From Colwellia sp. 39_35_sub15_T18 (GTDB lineage Bacteria; Pseudomonadota; Gammaproteobacteria; Enterobacterales; Alteromonadaceae), in assembly GCA_002162675.1 (NCBI GenBank), contig MAAE01000024.1:1-64000 (forward strand): DNA of 64,000 nt, written 5' to 3'. Position numbers and translations under genes: made by a program. Positions 35,064 to 44,624 of the stretch are shown one piece after another. Position 1 is the first letter of the stretch; every line of letters starts with the position of its first letter. Below the pieces are notes generated by a model. It was not told the origin of the DNA and searched no databases. It saw nothing but the letters and a program-made list of their open reading frames with translations.

Positions 35064-37175
35064 TTATTTTTTAGCGACTTTTCCCAAACTAACCAAATCA
35101 AAGGTGATACGAGCCGTTTCATCTAAAAAGGGATCAAGTTCATCTAAATCATCAGGTAAATCGTCTAAGGATGCAACTTTTTCTTTACCCATACGAACTA
35201 AACGTTCATTAGCGCGAACAAGTTGTTTAGTTTTACCCTCTTCACGCTTTTCTTTACGAGTTTTTAAATTTAATGAGATAGTTTTATCATCTTTCTCTGC
35301 TTTATACTTTTCAATATCAGACAACAAATAATTAAATTCCGAATTTTCTTTGATACGTTGCTGATAAAGCGAGGTCAAGTAGGAAACATCGGCACCTACA
35401 TCACTCAATTTTGTATATTGCGCTTTGTCAATATGATCCCAAGGTAAGGCGTTTTCTTCTTTGCTTTCACCCCAGTCTTCGGGATCTACTGCGGTAGGAA
35501 AATCGATATCGGGTAGCACACCTTTATGTTGAGTACTGCCACCATTGATACGATAAAATTTAGCAATAGTATACTGAATACTGCCTAAAGGGTTTTCGTA
35601 TAAATCATAAACACGCCCTAAACCTCTATGCTGTTGAACCGTACCTTTACCAAAGGTGTGTTCGCCAATAATAACACCACGGCCATAATCTTGAATGGCA
35701 GCAGCAAATATTTCAGAAGCAGAAGCACTGTATCTATCAACCATAACCGTTAATGGGCCATCATAATAACTGATGCCATCTCTATCACGATGCACGTCAA
35801 CACGATCAGCACTATTTCTAATTTGAACGACAGGACCTTTGTCAATGAACAAGCCGGTCAGTAAAGTAGCTTCAGGTAAAGAACCGCCGCCGTTACCACG
35901 CAAATCAATAATAATGCCCTGCACTTCTTGCTCTTTCAGCTTGTTTAATTCTTTTTTAACATCACGTGATAAGTTGTTATAAAAACTAGGTATGGTAATA
36001 ACGCCTACTTTTTTACCTTTGTTTTTTGCTTGTTCATCGCTGTCTGTAGTTTCTAAACCTGTTTCTTGAAAATAAACTTCAGATTTAGCCGCCCTATCTT
36101 CTAGCTTGATCTTATCTCGAACGATAGTGACAACTTTGATATTTGCCTCATCATCAGACTCACCTGACAATACTTGCAATCGAACCGTGGTACCTTTAGG
36201 TCCTTTAATTTTTTCCACCACATCATCTAAACGCCAGCCGATAACATCTTCAAAGTCTTTGTCATCTTGGGCAACTCCAACAATACGATCTTTTGCTTTT
36301 AACTGTTTCGATTTATCAGCAGGGCCACCAGTGACCACACTTTGAATAACGGTGTAATCTTCTTCTGCACGTAAAACTGCACCAATACCTTCAAGCGATA
36401 GATTCATATCCATTTGAAAACGTTCTGCATTACGTGGTGATAAATAAGAGGTATGTGGCTCAACAACACGAGCAAAGCTGTTCATTACTAGTTGAAAAAC
36501 ATCTTCACTTTCACTTTGTTTTAAGCGTTTAATGGCATATTTATAGCGCTTAGTTAGCACTTCTTTGACTTTCGGCCATTCTTTGCCAGCTAACGTTAAG
36601 TTGAGTGCGTCTGATTTAACCTTTAAACGCCACAATTCATCCAATTCAGCTTCAGAACTAGGCCATGGAGAACCTTCTCGGTCATAGTGGTAAATTTCAT
36701 CTTTAGTAAAATCAAAAGGCGATTTAGTGTCAACAGACTCTTCGTTTGCTTCACTATTACTACCTAACAAAGCTAATGCGTATTGATAGCGTTCTAAACG
36801 GCGCTGCATATTCAAGTTATAGATATCATAAGCTAGCGATAATTTACCGCGAGCAAACACATCATCAAACTCCATGCTGTGTTTGCTAAACTCAGCAATA
36901 TCAGTCGCGAGAAAAACATTACGAGAGTAATCTAATTGCTTGATAAAACGGTCAAAAACTTCTTGAGATAAGGCGTCACTAACTTTTACTTTTTTATAGT
37001 GACCACGAGTAAAACGTGCGGTTATGCGTTTGCTTGCCGTTGCATGCTGGCTTTGAGGTGTTAATACGGGTAATGGTGTATCACTCGTGTCATCGAGTGC
37101 AAAAGAACTAAGACTGGTGAGTGAGAAACCCACTGAAACAGATACGGCTAGTGCGATACGACAAAGTTTTTGCAT
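35064..37175 (-). CDS. prc: Tail-specific (carboxy-terminal processing) periplasmic protease Prc
   Basis: The 703-residue S41 protease degrades or trims periplasmic proteins at their C termini. It starts at MQKLCRIALAVSVSVGFSLT (signal peptide), with GGAG 9 bases upstream. It has an N-terminal TSP domain, a PDZ domain (about 225-325), the catalytic Ser in YSASASEIFAAA (about residues 483-490) and Lys in GKGTVQQH (about 509). The DUF3340-like C terminus is also present. It lies directly downstream of proQ (about 90 bp), the same order as in E. coli. Confidence 0.95.
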   Translation of the reverse strand: MQKLCRIALAVSVSVGFSLTSLSSFALDDTSDTPLPVLTPQSQHATASKRITARFTRGHYKKVKVSDALSQEVFDRFIKQLDYSRNVFLATDIAEFSKHSMEFDDVFARGKLSLAYDIYNLNMQRRLERYQYALALLGSNSEANEESVDTKSPFDFTKDEIYHYDREGSPWPSSEAELDELWRLKVKSDALNLTLAGKEWPKVKEVLTKRYKYAIKRLKQSESEDVFQLVMNSFARVVEPHTSYLSPRNAERFQMDMNLSLEGIGAVLRAEEDYTVIQSVVTGGPADKSKQLKAKDRIVGVAQDDKDFEDVIGWRLDDVVEKIKGPKGTTVRLQVLSGESDDEANIKVVTIVRDKIKLEDRAAKSEVYFQETGLETTDSDEQAKNKGKKVGVITIPSFYNNLSRDVKKELNKLKEQEVQGIIIDLRGNGGGSLPEATLLTGLFIDKGPVVQIRNSADRVDVHRDRDGISYYDGPLTVMVDRYSASASEIFAAAIQDYGRGVIIGEHTFGKGTVQQHRGLGRVYDLYENPLGSIQYTIAKFYRINGGSTQHKGVLPDIDFPTAVDPEDWGESKEENALPWDHIDKAQYTKLSDVGADVSYLTSLYQQRIKENSEFNYLLSDIEKYKAEKDDKTISLNLKTRKEKREEGKTKQLVRANERLVRMGKEKVASLDDLPDDLDELDPFLDETARITFDLVSLGKVAKK

Positions 37176-37262
37176 GCAAGTTACTCCAAACTTTACTTGA
37201 GAATTTATATTAACGTAAATAACGGCTGAACAGGCTACATTTATATATAGCCCCAAGTAAAA

Positions 37263-37922
37263 TTAGCTATATATGTTTTGCATTTGTGTTTTGATTACCA
37301 TGCCAGAATCTAGCTGAACACTAATGTCTTTTCCTGAAATTTCAGTAATAGTTGCGTTCATAGGAGAATTACCTAATTGAACTTTAACCTGACTGCCTAC
37401 ATTAATTGTAGATGATTCTACTGGTTTTAATGGCGGTAAATCTTTTTTAATCGTTTTTCGCGAGCTTGTTTTAACTGATTTTACTGATTTAAACTTCGCT
37501 GAATCACGTTTTTCTGAGCTACTGCCTTTAGCCTCAGTACCTTTAGATTTATAAGGTTTTTTAGCCGTTTTGTCTTGATCTTTTTTGTTACCAAACTTTT
37601 CTTGGCTTTCTTTTAACGTTTTGCTGGCATAATTAGCTTGCGCTTCATCAATTTCGGCAACGTCTTTACCCTCAATATCAACACGAAACACGCCGACTTT
37701 AACCGTTTTAAGGTATCGCCAGCTACTTGTGTAGTGTCTTAATGCTTGACGTAAGCGAGTTTTACTCACTGTGTCATCGTCATTTAGCTTTTCAGCTAAA
37801 TCTTGAAATATACCAATTTTTAGCGGCTTAACTTTACCTTTCACTGAAAAACATTCAGGAAATTTTTCGGCTAAATAAGTGATTATGTCTTTCGTGCTTA
37901 TACGTTTTATTTCAGTTTCCAT
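37263..37922 (-). CDS. proQ: RNA chaperone ProQ
   Basis: The 219-residue FinO-family RNA-binding protein controls mRNA stability through small RNAs. The FinO domain fills about residues 5-120 (AEKFPECFSVKGKVKPLKIGIFQD, LRQALRHYTSSWRYLK). A Lys/Ser-rich linker follows and then a C-terminal Tudor-like domain (SQVKVQLGNSPMNATITEISGKDISVQL). Both conserved ends and the proQ-prc order support the call. Confidence 0.95.
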   Translation of the reverse strand: METEIKRISTKDIITYLAEKFPECFSVKGKVKPLKIGIFQDLAEKLNDDDTVSKTRLRQALRHYTSSWRYLKTVKVGVFRVDIEGKDVAEIDEAQANYASKTLKESQEKFGNKKDQDKTAKKPYKSKGTEAKGSSSEKRDSAKFKSVKSVKTSSRKTIKKDLPPLKPVESSTINVGSQVKVQLGNSPMNATITEISGKDISVQLDSGMVIKTQMQNIYS

Positions 37923-37973
37923 AAATACATCTTTTTACAATTTTTAGTTAAATTAGGTTAAATAAATATTAAA

Positions 37974-38264
37974 TTAATAATCTTCTTGTTGCAGGTGTTG
38001 CTCTCTATTTTCTAGCAGATGGCGACACCAATCATAAATATCTTCGCTTTCTAAATCAGGTAATACGTCTTGCCCTATCCATGCATCCCACACTAAAGCC
38101 AATAATTGCTCCAGCTCTTCCGTGTCAATATCTTCTTCAGCTAAATCATACAAGGTGTGGTAAATTTCATTGACCTTTTCAGCAACAATCTCTTCTTGCC
38201 CTTCCCAATCACCAACAATAGCTTCGGTTACTAGATAATCGTGAATAACAACAAATTCTTTCAT
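37974..38264 (-). CDS. Small acidic protein between msrC and proQ (unknown)
   Basis: The 96-residue protein is rich in Glu/Asp (VGDWEGQEEIVAEKVNEIYH, LAEEDIDTEELEQLL) and Trp. It is soluble and probably all-helical. It sits 3 bp after msrC and about 50 bp before proQ on the same strand, so it is probably cotranscribed. I do not recognise a family with certainty. A role linked to ProQ or MsrC cannot be claimed from position alone. Confidence 0.7.
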   Translation of the reverse strand: MKEFVVIHDYLVTEAIVGDWEGQEEIVAEKVNEIYHTLYDLAEEDIDTEELEQLLALVWDAWIGQDVLPDLESEDIYDWCRHLLENREQHLQQEDY

Positions 38265-38267
38265 TTA

Positions 38268-38756
38268 TTAATACTCTACCGTTTGTTGCTGCGCTAAGTT
38301 ATATGCTAAAGCGTTAACGATTGCTTCTAACCCTTGCTGGTCGTCTTTGTCAAAACGGTCAAAACTAGTACTATCAATATCCAGTACCGCAATTATATCA
38401 TTGTTAAGTTTAACGGGGATAACAATTTCTGAATTTGTCGTGGCATCACAAGCTATATGACCTTGAAACTGGTGAACATCGTCAATTCGTTGAGTACTGG
38501 CACTGGTAACGGCAGTGCCACAAACACCTTTCCCGAGCGGAATGCGAATACAAGCAACTTTACCTTGAAAAGGCCCTAAGACTAGTTCTTGATTATGCAC
38601 ACGGTAAAAACCGACCCAATTAACCTGCTCTAAAGCGTCAAAAAGTAGTGCACTGATATTTGCCATATTGGCGATAAGATCTGTTTCATCAGTAATTAAC
38701 GCTTTCACTTGCGCTAACGTTTGTTGATAAAATTCAGTTTTGCTAAGCAATGCCAT
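38268..38756 (-). CDS. msrC: Free methionine-(R)-sulfoxide reductase (GAF domain)
   Basis: The product is about 162 residues from MALLSKTEFYQQTLAQ; longer starts add a hydrophobic stretch foreign to the family. One GAF domain contains the conserved cysteines in VACIRIPLGKGVCGTAV and FQGHIACDATTNSEIVIP, which form the catalytic set of fRMsr enzymes. It reduces free Met-R-sulfoxide in the cytoplasm. The neighbourhood msrC/proQ/prc is also found in E. coli (yebR near proQ). Confidence 0.93.
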   Translation of the reverse strand: MALLSKTEFYQQTLAQVKALITDETDLIANMANISALLFDALEQVNWVGFYRVHNQELVLGPFQGKVACIRIPLGKGVCGTAVTSASTQRIDDVHQFQGHIACDATTNSEIVIPVKLNNDIIAVLDIDSTSFDRFDKDDQQGLEAIVNALAYNLAQQQTVEY

Positions 38757-38839
38757 ATTCCAATAACGAATGAAAGAAGCCCAAAGAATTAAATGAGCCT
38801 TAAAAACGCATAACATACCTTGAAAACAAACATAGTTAA

Positions 38840-38862
38840 AGCTTTTATCCGTGATAAAAGCT
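38840..38862 (-). terminator. Hairpin downstream of the SIMPL-domain gene
   Basis: AGCTTTTATC and GATAAAAGCT are exact 10-bp arms with a 3-base loop, 5 bp after the SIMPL gene stop. The stem is AT-rich and the following T run on the minus strand is short. Confidence 0.45.
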
Positions 38863-38867
38863 AAAAA

Positions 38868-39683
38868 TTATTCCTTGATGGTAAATTTAACCAAAACACT
38901 AGCACTAATTGCGGTATCAGCAACTTGCGAGCGATGTGCTACTGCAGAGTCACTGTATCTGTTGGCACTCGCTAATCTAGCCTGATAATGATTACTGCTA
39001 AGTTCTTTTAAATAAACCAACTTACCTAGGGATATATTCGCTTGCTTAGCTATTTGGTAAGCTTTAATTTTAGCATTATCAATGGCTTTAGCTAAGGCTT
39101 GTTGATAACTTTTATCGCTATTAGCGACTGACATTGTCAATGGATAAATATGTTCGACACCCACTTTGATCACTTGACTTAAAAATTTATCGTAATCTTC
39201 AATCGTTGAAAAATTAACGGTGATCGTTCGGCTTAGCTCGAATTTTTGGGTTTTATTTTGACTTTTTTGAGCCGAGTCAACACCAAGGTAGACCTTGCTG
39301 CTATTACTTTGAGGTGAGTTTTGAGATGAGCTTTGAGATAAGTTCCGATTAACTTCCACACCTTGAATATGAATTGCTGGTGGCTCTTCAATAACTCGCA
39401 AATTTACTCGAGCAGAGCTAATGTTTGCAGGCGATATATTAAGATTTTCGGCAATATTGATAACTTGATTGCTTTTATGGTCAACAAGCGAGCGAATTTT
39501 ACTGGTATTGCGCCCAATTTGTACAATAGCAACGGTTAACGAAAAATGATCTGGTGGCACAGTAACCGTGCCTTGTCCCCTCACCTCAATGACATTTTTC
39601 TCAAGAGTCGACGCCTGAGCGACAGTACTTATTGCCAGCGTAAAAAAGAAAAAAAGAACTATAAGGTGTTGGAACTTAGCCAT
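38868..39683 (-). CDS. SIMPL-domain (DUF541) exported protein
   Basis: The 271-residue protein has a signal peptide (LIVLFFFFTLAISTVAQA) and a SIMPL domain from about residue 25 to the end. Family features are EVRGQGTVTVPPDHFSLTVAI, AIDNAKIKAYQIAKQA and C-terminal SASVLVKFTI. SIMPL proteins are periplasmic, form oligomers and are linked with oxidative stress resistance, but no reaction is known. It lies 21 bp downstream of the DUF2057 gene. Confidence 0.9.
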   Translation of the reverse strand: MAKFQHLIVLFFFFTLAISTVAQASTLEKNVIEVRGQGTVTVPPDHFSLTVAIVQIGRNTSKIRSLVDHKSNQVINIAENLNISPANISSARVNLRVIEEPPAIHIQGVEVNRNLSQSSSQNSPQSNSSKVYLGVDSAQKSQNKTQKFELSRTITVNFSTIEDYDKFLSQVIKVGVEHIYPLTMSVANSDKSYQQALAKAIDNAKIKAYQIAKQANISLGKLVYLKELSSNHYQARLASANRYSDSAVAHRSQVADTAISASVLVKFTIKE

Positions 39684-39704
39684 GGTGAACTCCAGTATCG
39701 CGGA

Positions 39705-40409
39705 TTATTTATTGATTAAAAACTGCTTAAACTGATCTTTCTCAGTATTAGAAGCTGTTTGCCACCAATATTTTAACATGGTTAAAGAATCAACTTGTGC
39801 TAATGTGTTACTCGATGTTGTCATCTTTTGTTGAAGTGTTGCGCTAGCTTGCTTGGCTTGAGCTGAGCTTTTAACCTCTGCTGGCAAAACAGCACTATGG
39901 CTGGCTGTTTGAGTCGCTAAAGAAGAAACGGCGATATTGACTTGCCTAGCAAGTTTATAATCAGCAACATCCACTAATTCAAGGACAAGTTGTTTATTGT
40001 CTTCATCAACCAGGTTTAATTCTGGCGCTTTGGCAAAACGCTCGGCCTGTGATAAATTTTTAATCTTAGTCGTCGTTAGCTTTACCTGTTGCTCTTTTGC
40101 TAAAGTAAATTTCACTACAAAATTTTGTGACTCTACCACTCTATCTTCGGCAAAGTCTAAATCTTCAAAAACGTCTTTGTAGCGAACCACCACGGCATGC
40201 TCACCTTTATTAAGCGTAAATGTAGATTTTTTACCAATAAAACCATGTTCTATTACCTTATTATCAACTTCGCTAATAATAAGGTTATCTGAAACGGTTA
40301 ATGTGGTTGCTGACGATGTTAGCGATAGTGCTGACGTTAACAAACCAAAACACAAGATATAAAAAAGCCTAGTCAAAATAAAAGTCCTTAAACGGTAGAG
40401 TAAGTTCAT
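39705..40409 (-). CDS. DUF2057 exported protein
   Basis: The 234-residue protein has a signal peptide (about 12-35, ending SSATTLTV). The DUF2057 core includes VIEHGFIGKKSTFTLNKGEHAVVVRYKDVFED and FVVKFTL. Members such as E. coli YccT/CsgI are periplasmic; CsgI inhibits curli formation, but this protein is divergent and no curli genes are in the window. It forms a pair with the SIMPL gene. Confidence 0.85.
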   Translation of the reverse strand: MNLLYRLRTFILTRLFYILCFGLLTSALSLTSSATTLTVSDNLIISEVDNKVIEHGFIGKKSTFTLNKGEHAVVVRYKDVFEDLDFAEDRVVESQNFVVKFTLAKEQQVKLTTTKIKNLSQAERFAKAPELNLVDEDNKQLVLELVDVADYKLARQVNIAVSSLATQTASHSAVLPAEVKSSAQAKQASATLQQKMTTSSNTLAQVDSLTMLKYWWQTASNTEKDQFKQFLINK

Positions 40410-40477
40410 TTATAAACTGACTAGGCATTAATGCAAAGCAAAACTTTAGTTAACTAGCCTAAAGTATTAGAGAATGA

Positions 40478-41656
40478 CTAAAAGCTATCCGCAGGAATTC
40501 GTACCCAACCTTCCATGAGTATTCTTGCACTACGGCTCATGACCACTTTATTTACTGTCCAACACCCGTCTACTTCAGCAGCTTGTGCACCCACTTTCAA
40601 TGTGCCTGACGGATGGCCAAATGTAACCGAATCTTTGGCCCCCTCACCCGAAGCAAGAGCAACTAATGTTCCGGGTATTGCCGCCGCGGTGCCAATAGCT
40701 ACTGCTGCGGTGCCCATCATGGCATGGTGTAATTTTCCCATAGACAAAGCGCGCACGTGCAAATCTATTTCACTCGATACAACATTCTTGCCACTAGACG
40801 TTGTGTAATCTTGTGCGCGTGCAACAAAAGCAATTTTTGGGGTATGTTGACGGGATTTTGCTGCTTCGATATCGCTAATTAAACCCATTTTAATTGCGCC
40901 ATAAGCGCGAATAGTTTCAAAACGAGCAAGCGCATCTTCATCATTATTGATGACATCTTGCAACTCAGTACCTGTATAACCAATATCTTCTGCATTTAAG
41001 AAAATTGTTGGAATACCTGCGGTTATCATAGTCGCTTTAAAGATACCAACCCCTGGCACCTCGAGTTCATCAACCACATTTCCTGTTGGGAACATTGCCT
41101 CTGAGGGATCGACAGGAGCGATAAATTCTACAGGTACTTCTGCTGCTGGAAACGTAACACCATCCAGTTCAAAACCACCTGTTTCCTGTACTTCGCCATG
41201 AGTAATTGGCACTTGCGCAATAATGGTTTTTGAAATGTTTTTTTGCCAAATACGAACCGTACAAACGCCATTATCAGGAATACGACTGCGGTCAACTAAA
41301 CCTGAATTTATGGCAAATGAACCAACCGCCGCAGTCAAATTGCCACAGTTGCCACTCCAATCAACAAAGGCTTTATCAATAGCCACTTGTCCAAACAAAT
41401 AATCAACATCATGATCAACTTGCTCTGATTTAGCCAAAATCACCGTTTTACTAGTACTTGATGTTGCCCCGCCCATACCATCGGTTTGTTTGCCGTAGGG
41501 ATCTGGACTGCCAATAACACGTAATAATAAATTATCTCGCGCTTTTCCTGCAACTTGTGCAGATTCTGGCAAGTCAGTTAAATTAAAAAATACGCCTTTT
41601 GACGTACCGCCACGCATGTATGTTGCGGGGATTTTTATTTGTGGAGCATAACCCAT
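40478..41656 (-). CDS. prpF: 2-methylaconitate cis-trans isomerase
   Basis: The 392-residue cytoplasmic enzyme isomerises the 2-methylaconitate made by AcnD so that it can be hydrated in the methylcitrate cycle. PrpF hallmarks include YMRGGTSKGVFF, WSGNCGNLTAAVGSFAI (catalytic Cys/Lys region) and MGKLHHAMMGT. The diaminopimelate-epimerase-like fold is known for the family. It is the last gene of the prp operon, 147 bp after acnD with a large hairpin repeat between. Confidence 0.96.
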   Translation of the reverse strand: MGYAPQIKIPATYMRGGTSKGVFFNLTDLPESAQVAGKARDNLLLRVIGSPDPYGKQTDGMGGATSSTSKTVILAKSEQVDHDVDYLFGQVAIDKAFVDWSGNCGNLTAAVGSFAINSGLVDRSRIPDNGVCTVRIWQKNISKTIIAQVPITHGEVQETGGFELDGVTFPAAEVPVEFIAPVDPSEAMFPTGNVVDELEVPGVGIFKATMITAGIPTIFLNAEDIGYTGTELQDVINNDEDALARFETIRAYGAIKMGLISDIEAAKSRQHTPKIAFVARAQDYTTSSGKNVVSSEIDLHVRALSMGKLHHAMMGTAAVAIGTAAAIPGTLVALASGEGAKDSVTFGHPSGTLKVGAQAAEVDGCWTVNKVVMSRSARILMEGWVRIPADSF

Positions 41657-41706
41657 TATTCTTCCTTCCTTACTACTGCTTTATAAATAACTACAACGAA
41701 TCGAAT

Positions 41707-41810
41707 CGCTTAAAGCAGGATTTTGTGCTAGTTCAAGGCGGAAGCGCGGAGTTGACGAACGTCAATGAGCACTTCCAACGAAGAAATAGCGCTAAAAGAC
41801 CATTTAAGCG
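41707..41810. repeat. Large hairpin repeat between acnD and prpF
   Basis: The ends CGCTTAAA and TTTAAGCG are complementary, with further pairing inward. The centre carries GTTGACGAACGTCAAT. It contains CTAGTTCAAGGC, shared with the repeat between prpC and acnD. The acnD stop codon lies inside the right arm. Confidence 0.7.
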
Positions 41811-44458
41811 TTTGATTCAAGGAAATCGTTGGCAAATTTTTGTAATACTCCGCCAGCGGCGTATACAGAAACTTCTTCTGCAGTATCTAAACGACATTTC
41901 ACAGGAATTTCAATTTGCTCACCACTTCGTCGCGTCATCACAACAGTCATAGCACCGCCAGGAGCAATTCCTTCAACATTAGTGCTTTCAACATCATAAG
42001 TTTCGCTGCCATCAATGTTATAAGTATGGCGAGTTTCACCATTAACAAATTCAAGCGGTAGCACGCCCATGCCGACTAAGTTAGTGCGGTGAATGCGCTC
42101 AAAACCTTGTGACACGATAACTTCTACACCCGCTAAACGGACACCTTTGGCAGCCCAATCACGTGAAGAGCCTTGACCGTAATCTGCACCTGCAATAATA
42201 ATTAATGGCTGTTTGCGCTCCATGTAAGTTTCAATGGCTTCCCACATGCGCGATTCAGTGCCTTCAGGTTCGATACGTGCTAGTGAACCTTGTTTTGTGA
42301 TCTTCTCTCCATTTGGGCCATTTTCATAACACATTTCATTAAACAATTTCGGGTTAGCGAACGTTGCTCGTTGCGTTGTTAAGTGATCACCGCGATGCGT
42401 TGCATAAGAATTAAAGTCCGCTTCTGGCAAGCCCATTTTATCTAGGTAGGCACCTGCAGCACTGTTTAACTGAATCGCATTTGATGGTGATAAATGATCG
42501 GTAGTAATGTTATCGCCAAGCACTGCTAATGGCACCATACCTTTCATGGTGCGAACACCTGCTAAGGCACCTTCCCCCTCTTTATTCCAGTAGGGAGGGC
42601 GACGGATATAAGTACTCTTAGGATCCCAGTCGTATAACGGACTTTCAGCAGGTTCAAACGCGCCTAAATCGAACATTGGCGTGTAAATTTTCTTGAATTG
42701 CTCAGGTTTAACACTTGACGCGACGATGGCATCAATTTCTTCATCTGATGGCCAAATATCTTTGAGGGTAATATCGTTACCTTTTTGATCTTGCCCTAAG
42801 ATATCTTTTTCAATATCAAAACGCATGGTACCGGCAATTGCGTATGCAACCACTAATGGCGGTGACGCCAAGAATGCTTGTTTTGCGTGTGGATGAATAC
42901 GGCCATCAAAGTTACGGTTGCCTGACAATACCGCGGTTGAGTATAAGTCACGGTCGATAATTTCTTGTTGGATTTTAGGATCTAACGCACCCGACATACC
43001 GTTACACGTTGTACAAGCGTAACCGACGATGCCAAAACCTAATTTTTCCATTTCAGATAGCAGACCTGCTTCTTCTAAATAAAGCTTCGCTACTTTTGAA
43101 CCTGGCGCAAATGACGATTTAACCCAAGGTTTACGTACCAGACCTAATTCGTTAGCGCGTTTGGCCACAAGACCCGCAGCAACAACGTTACGTGGGTTAG
43201 AAGTGTTAGTACATGAAGTAATAGCAGCAATAATTACCGCGCCATCTGGCATTTCGCCATTGGCTTCTTGGGCTTTACAAGCCGTTAAGTTTTTAGCGAT
43301 ATCTTTAGAGACAAGATCAGCAGTCGCTAAACGGCGATGTGGATTAGAAGGACCCGCTAAGTTGCGACACACCGTTGATAAATCGAATTCGATAACACGC
43401 GGATATTCTGCGGTAACTAAATCATCAGCCCATAAACCTGTGTGTTTCGCGTAAGTTTCAACTAAGGCGACTTGCTCTGGTTCACGACCCGTCATTTTCA
43501 AGTAATCAATGGTTTGTTGATCAATATAAAACATGCCTGCTGATGCGCCATACTCCGGCGTCATATTAGAAATAGTGGCTCGGTCACCAATGGTTAAGGT
43601 TTTAGTACCTTCACCGAAGAATTCTAAGTAGCTAGAGACAACTTTCTCGGCGCGTAAGAATTCGGTGATTGCTAACACCATATCGGTAGCCGTAATACCG
43701 GGTTGACGTTTCCCGGTTAACTTAACGCCAATAATGTTGGGTAGACGCATCATAGATGGACGGCCAAGCATAACGGTTTCAGCTTCTAGGCCGCCGACAC
43801 CAATAGCAATAACACCCAAGGCATCAATATGGGGTGTATGGCTGTCTGTACCCACACACGTATCAGGGAAAGCGACACCATCACGTGCTTGAATAACGGG
43901 GGACATTTTCTCTAAGTTGATTTGGTGCATAATGCCGTTACCGGCCGGGATAACATCAACATTTTTAAACGCCGTTTTTGTCCATTCAATGAAGTGGAAA
44001 CGCTGTTCATTACGGCGGTCTTCAATCGCACGATTTTTATCAAAGGCATCGCCTTCAAAACCGCCGTGCTCGACAGCAAGCGAATGATCGACAATTAATT
44101 GTGTCGGTACTACCGGGTTTACCTTTGATGGATCGCCACCTTGCTCAGCAATAGCGTCACGTAGACCTGCTAAATCAACAAGCGCCGTTTGACCTAAAAT
44201 ATCATGACAAACCACGCGCGCAGGATACCAAGGAAAATCTAAGTCTTGCTTGCTTTCAATAATTTGCTTTAATGAATCAGTTAAGGTTTCAGGGTCACAG
44301 CGGCGCACAAGTTGTTCGGCTAAAACACGCGATGTGTAAGGTAATTTGGCATAAGCGCCTGCGCTTATATCTTCAATGGCTGATCGGGTATCAAAATAAT
44401 CTATCGTCGCGCCCTTTTCTTTATAGCCAGGCAGCGGTTTGCGGTAATCGTAATTCAT
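41804..44458 (-). CDS. acnD: 2-methylcitrate dehydratase, Fe/S-dependent (AcnD)
   Basis: The 884-residue aconitase-family enzyme dehydrates 2-methylcitrate to 2-methyl-trans-aconitate, which PrpF isomerises. Iron-sulphur ligands are in TSCTNTSNP and YACTTCNGMSG. Substrate motifs VGTDSHTPHIDALG and SSRDWAAKG are also present. The start is ATG at 44458 (GGAT upstream); a TTG four codons earlier is less likely. It lies in the prp operon between prpC and prpF; AcnD with PrpF replaces PrpD in many marine bacteria. Confidence 0.96.
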   Translation of the reverse strand: MNYDYRKPLPGYKEKGATIDYFDTRSAIEDISAGAYAKLPYTSRVLAEQLVRRCDPETLTDSLKQIIESKQDLDFPWYPARVVCHDILGQTALVDLAGLRDAIAEQGGDPSKVNPVVPTQLIVDHSLAVEHGGFEGDAFDKNRAIEDRRNEQRFHFIEWTKTAFKNVDVIPAGNGIMHQINLEKMSPVIQARDGVAFPDTCVGTDSHTPHIDALGVIAIGVGGLEAETVMLGRPSMMRLPNIIGVKLTGKRQPGITATDMVLAITEFLRAEKVVSSYLEFFGEGTKTLTIGDRATISNMTPEYGASAGMFYIDQQTIDYLKMTGREPEQVALVETYAKHTGLWADDLVTAEYPRVIEFDLSTVCRNLAGPSNPHRRLATADLVSKDIAKNLTACKAQEANGEMPDGAVIIAAITSCTNTSNPRNVVAAGLVAKRANELGLVRKPWVKSSFAPGSKVAKLYLEEAGLLSEMEKLGFGIVGYACTTCNGMSGALDPKIQQEIIDRDLYSTAVLSGNRNFDGRIHPHAKQAFLASPPLVVAYAIAGTMRFDIEKDILGQDQKGNDITLKDIWPSDEEIDAIVASSVKPEQFKKIYTPMFDLGAFEPAESPLYDWDPKSTYIRRPPYWNKEGEGALAGVRTMKGMVPLAVLGDNITTDHLSPSNAIQLNSAAGAYLDKMGLPEADFNSYATHRGDHLTTQRATFANPKLFNEMCYENGPNGEKITKQGSLARIEPEGTESRMWEAIETYMERKQPLIIIAGADYGQGSSRDWAAKGVRLAGVEVIVSQGFERIHRTNLVGMGVLPLEFVNGETRHTYNIDGSETYDVESTNVEGIAPGGAMTVVMTRRSGEQIEIPVKCRLDTAEEVSVYAAGGVLQKFANDFLESNA

Positions 44459-44533
44459 AATATTATCCAAAGAAAAAAACTGTTAAAACTAAACACAGGC
44501 TTCTCATTTATAAATAGGAAACTAGACGAAGGA

Positions 44534-44612
44534 ATTTACGCCTAGTTCAAGGCAGAAAACCTGAGCATATAAGTATATGTGATGATTTTCTAACGATGAA
44601 TTAGGTGTAAAT
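44534..44612. repeat. Large hairpin repeat between prpC and acnD
   Basis: ATTTACGCCTAGTTC pairs with GAATTAGGTGTAAAT, with inner arms AGAAAA...CATATA and TATATG...TTTTCT. It shares CCTAGTTCAAGGC-type core with the element at 41707. It may stabilise or attenuate the polycistronic mRNA. Confidence 0.7.
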
Positions 44613-44624
44613 AACAAGTCTTAC

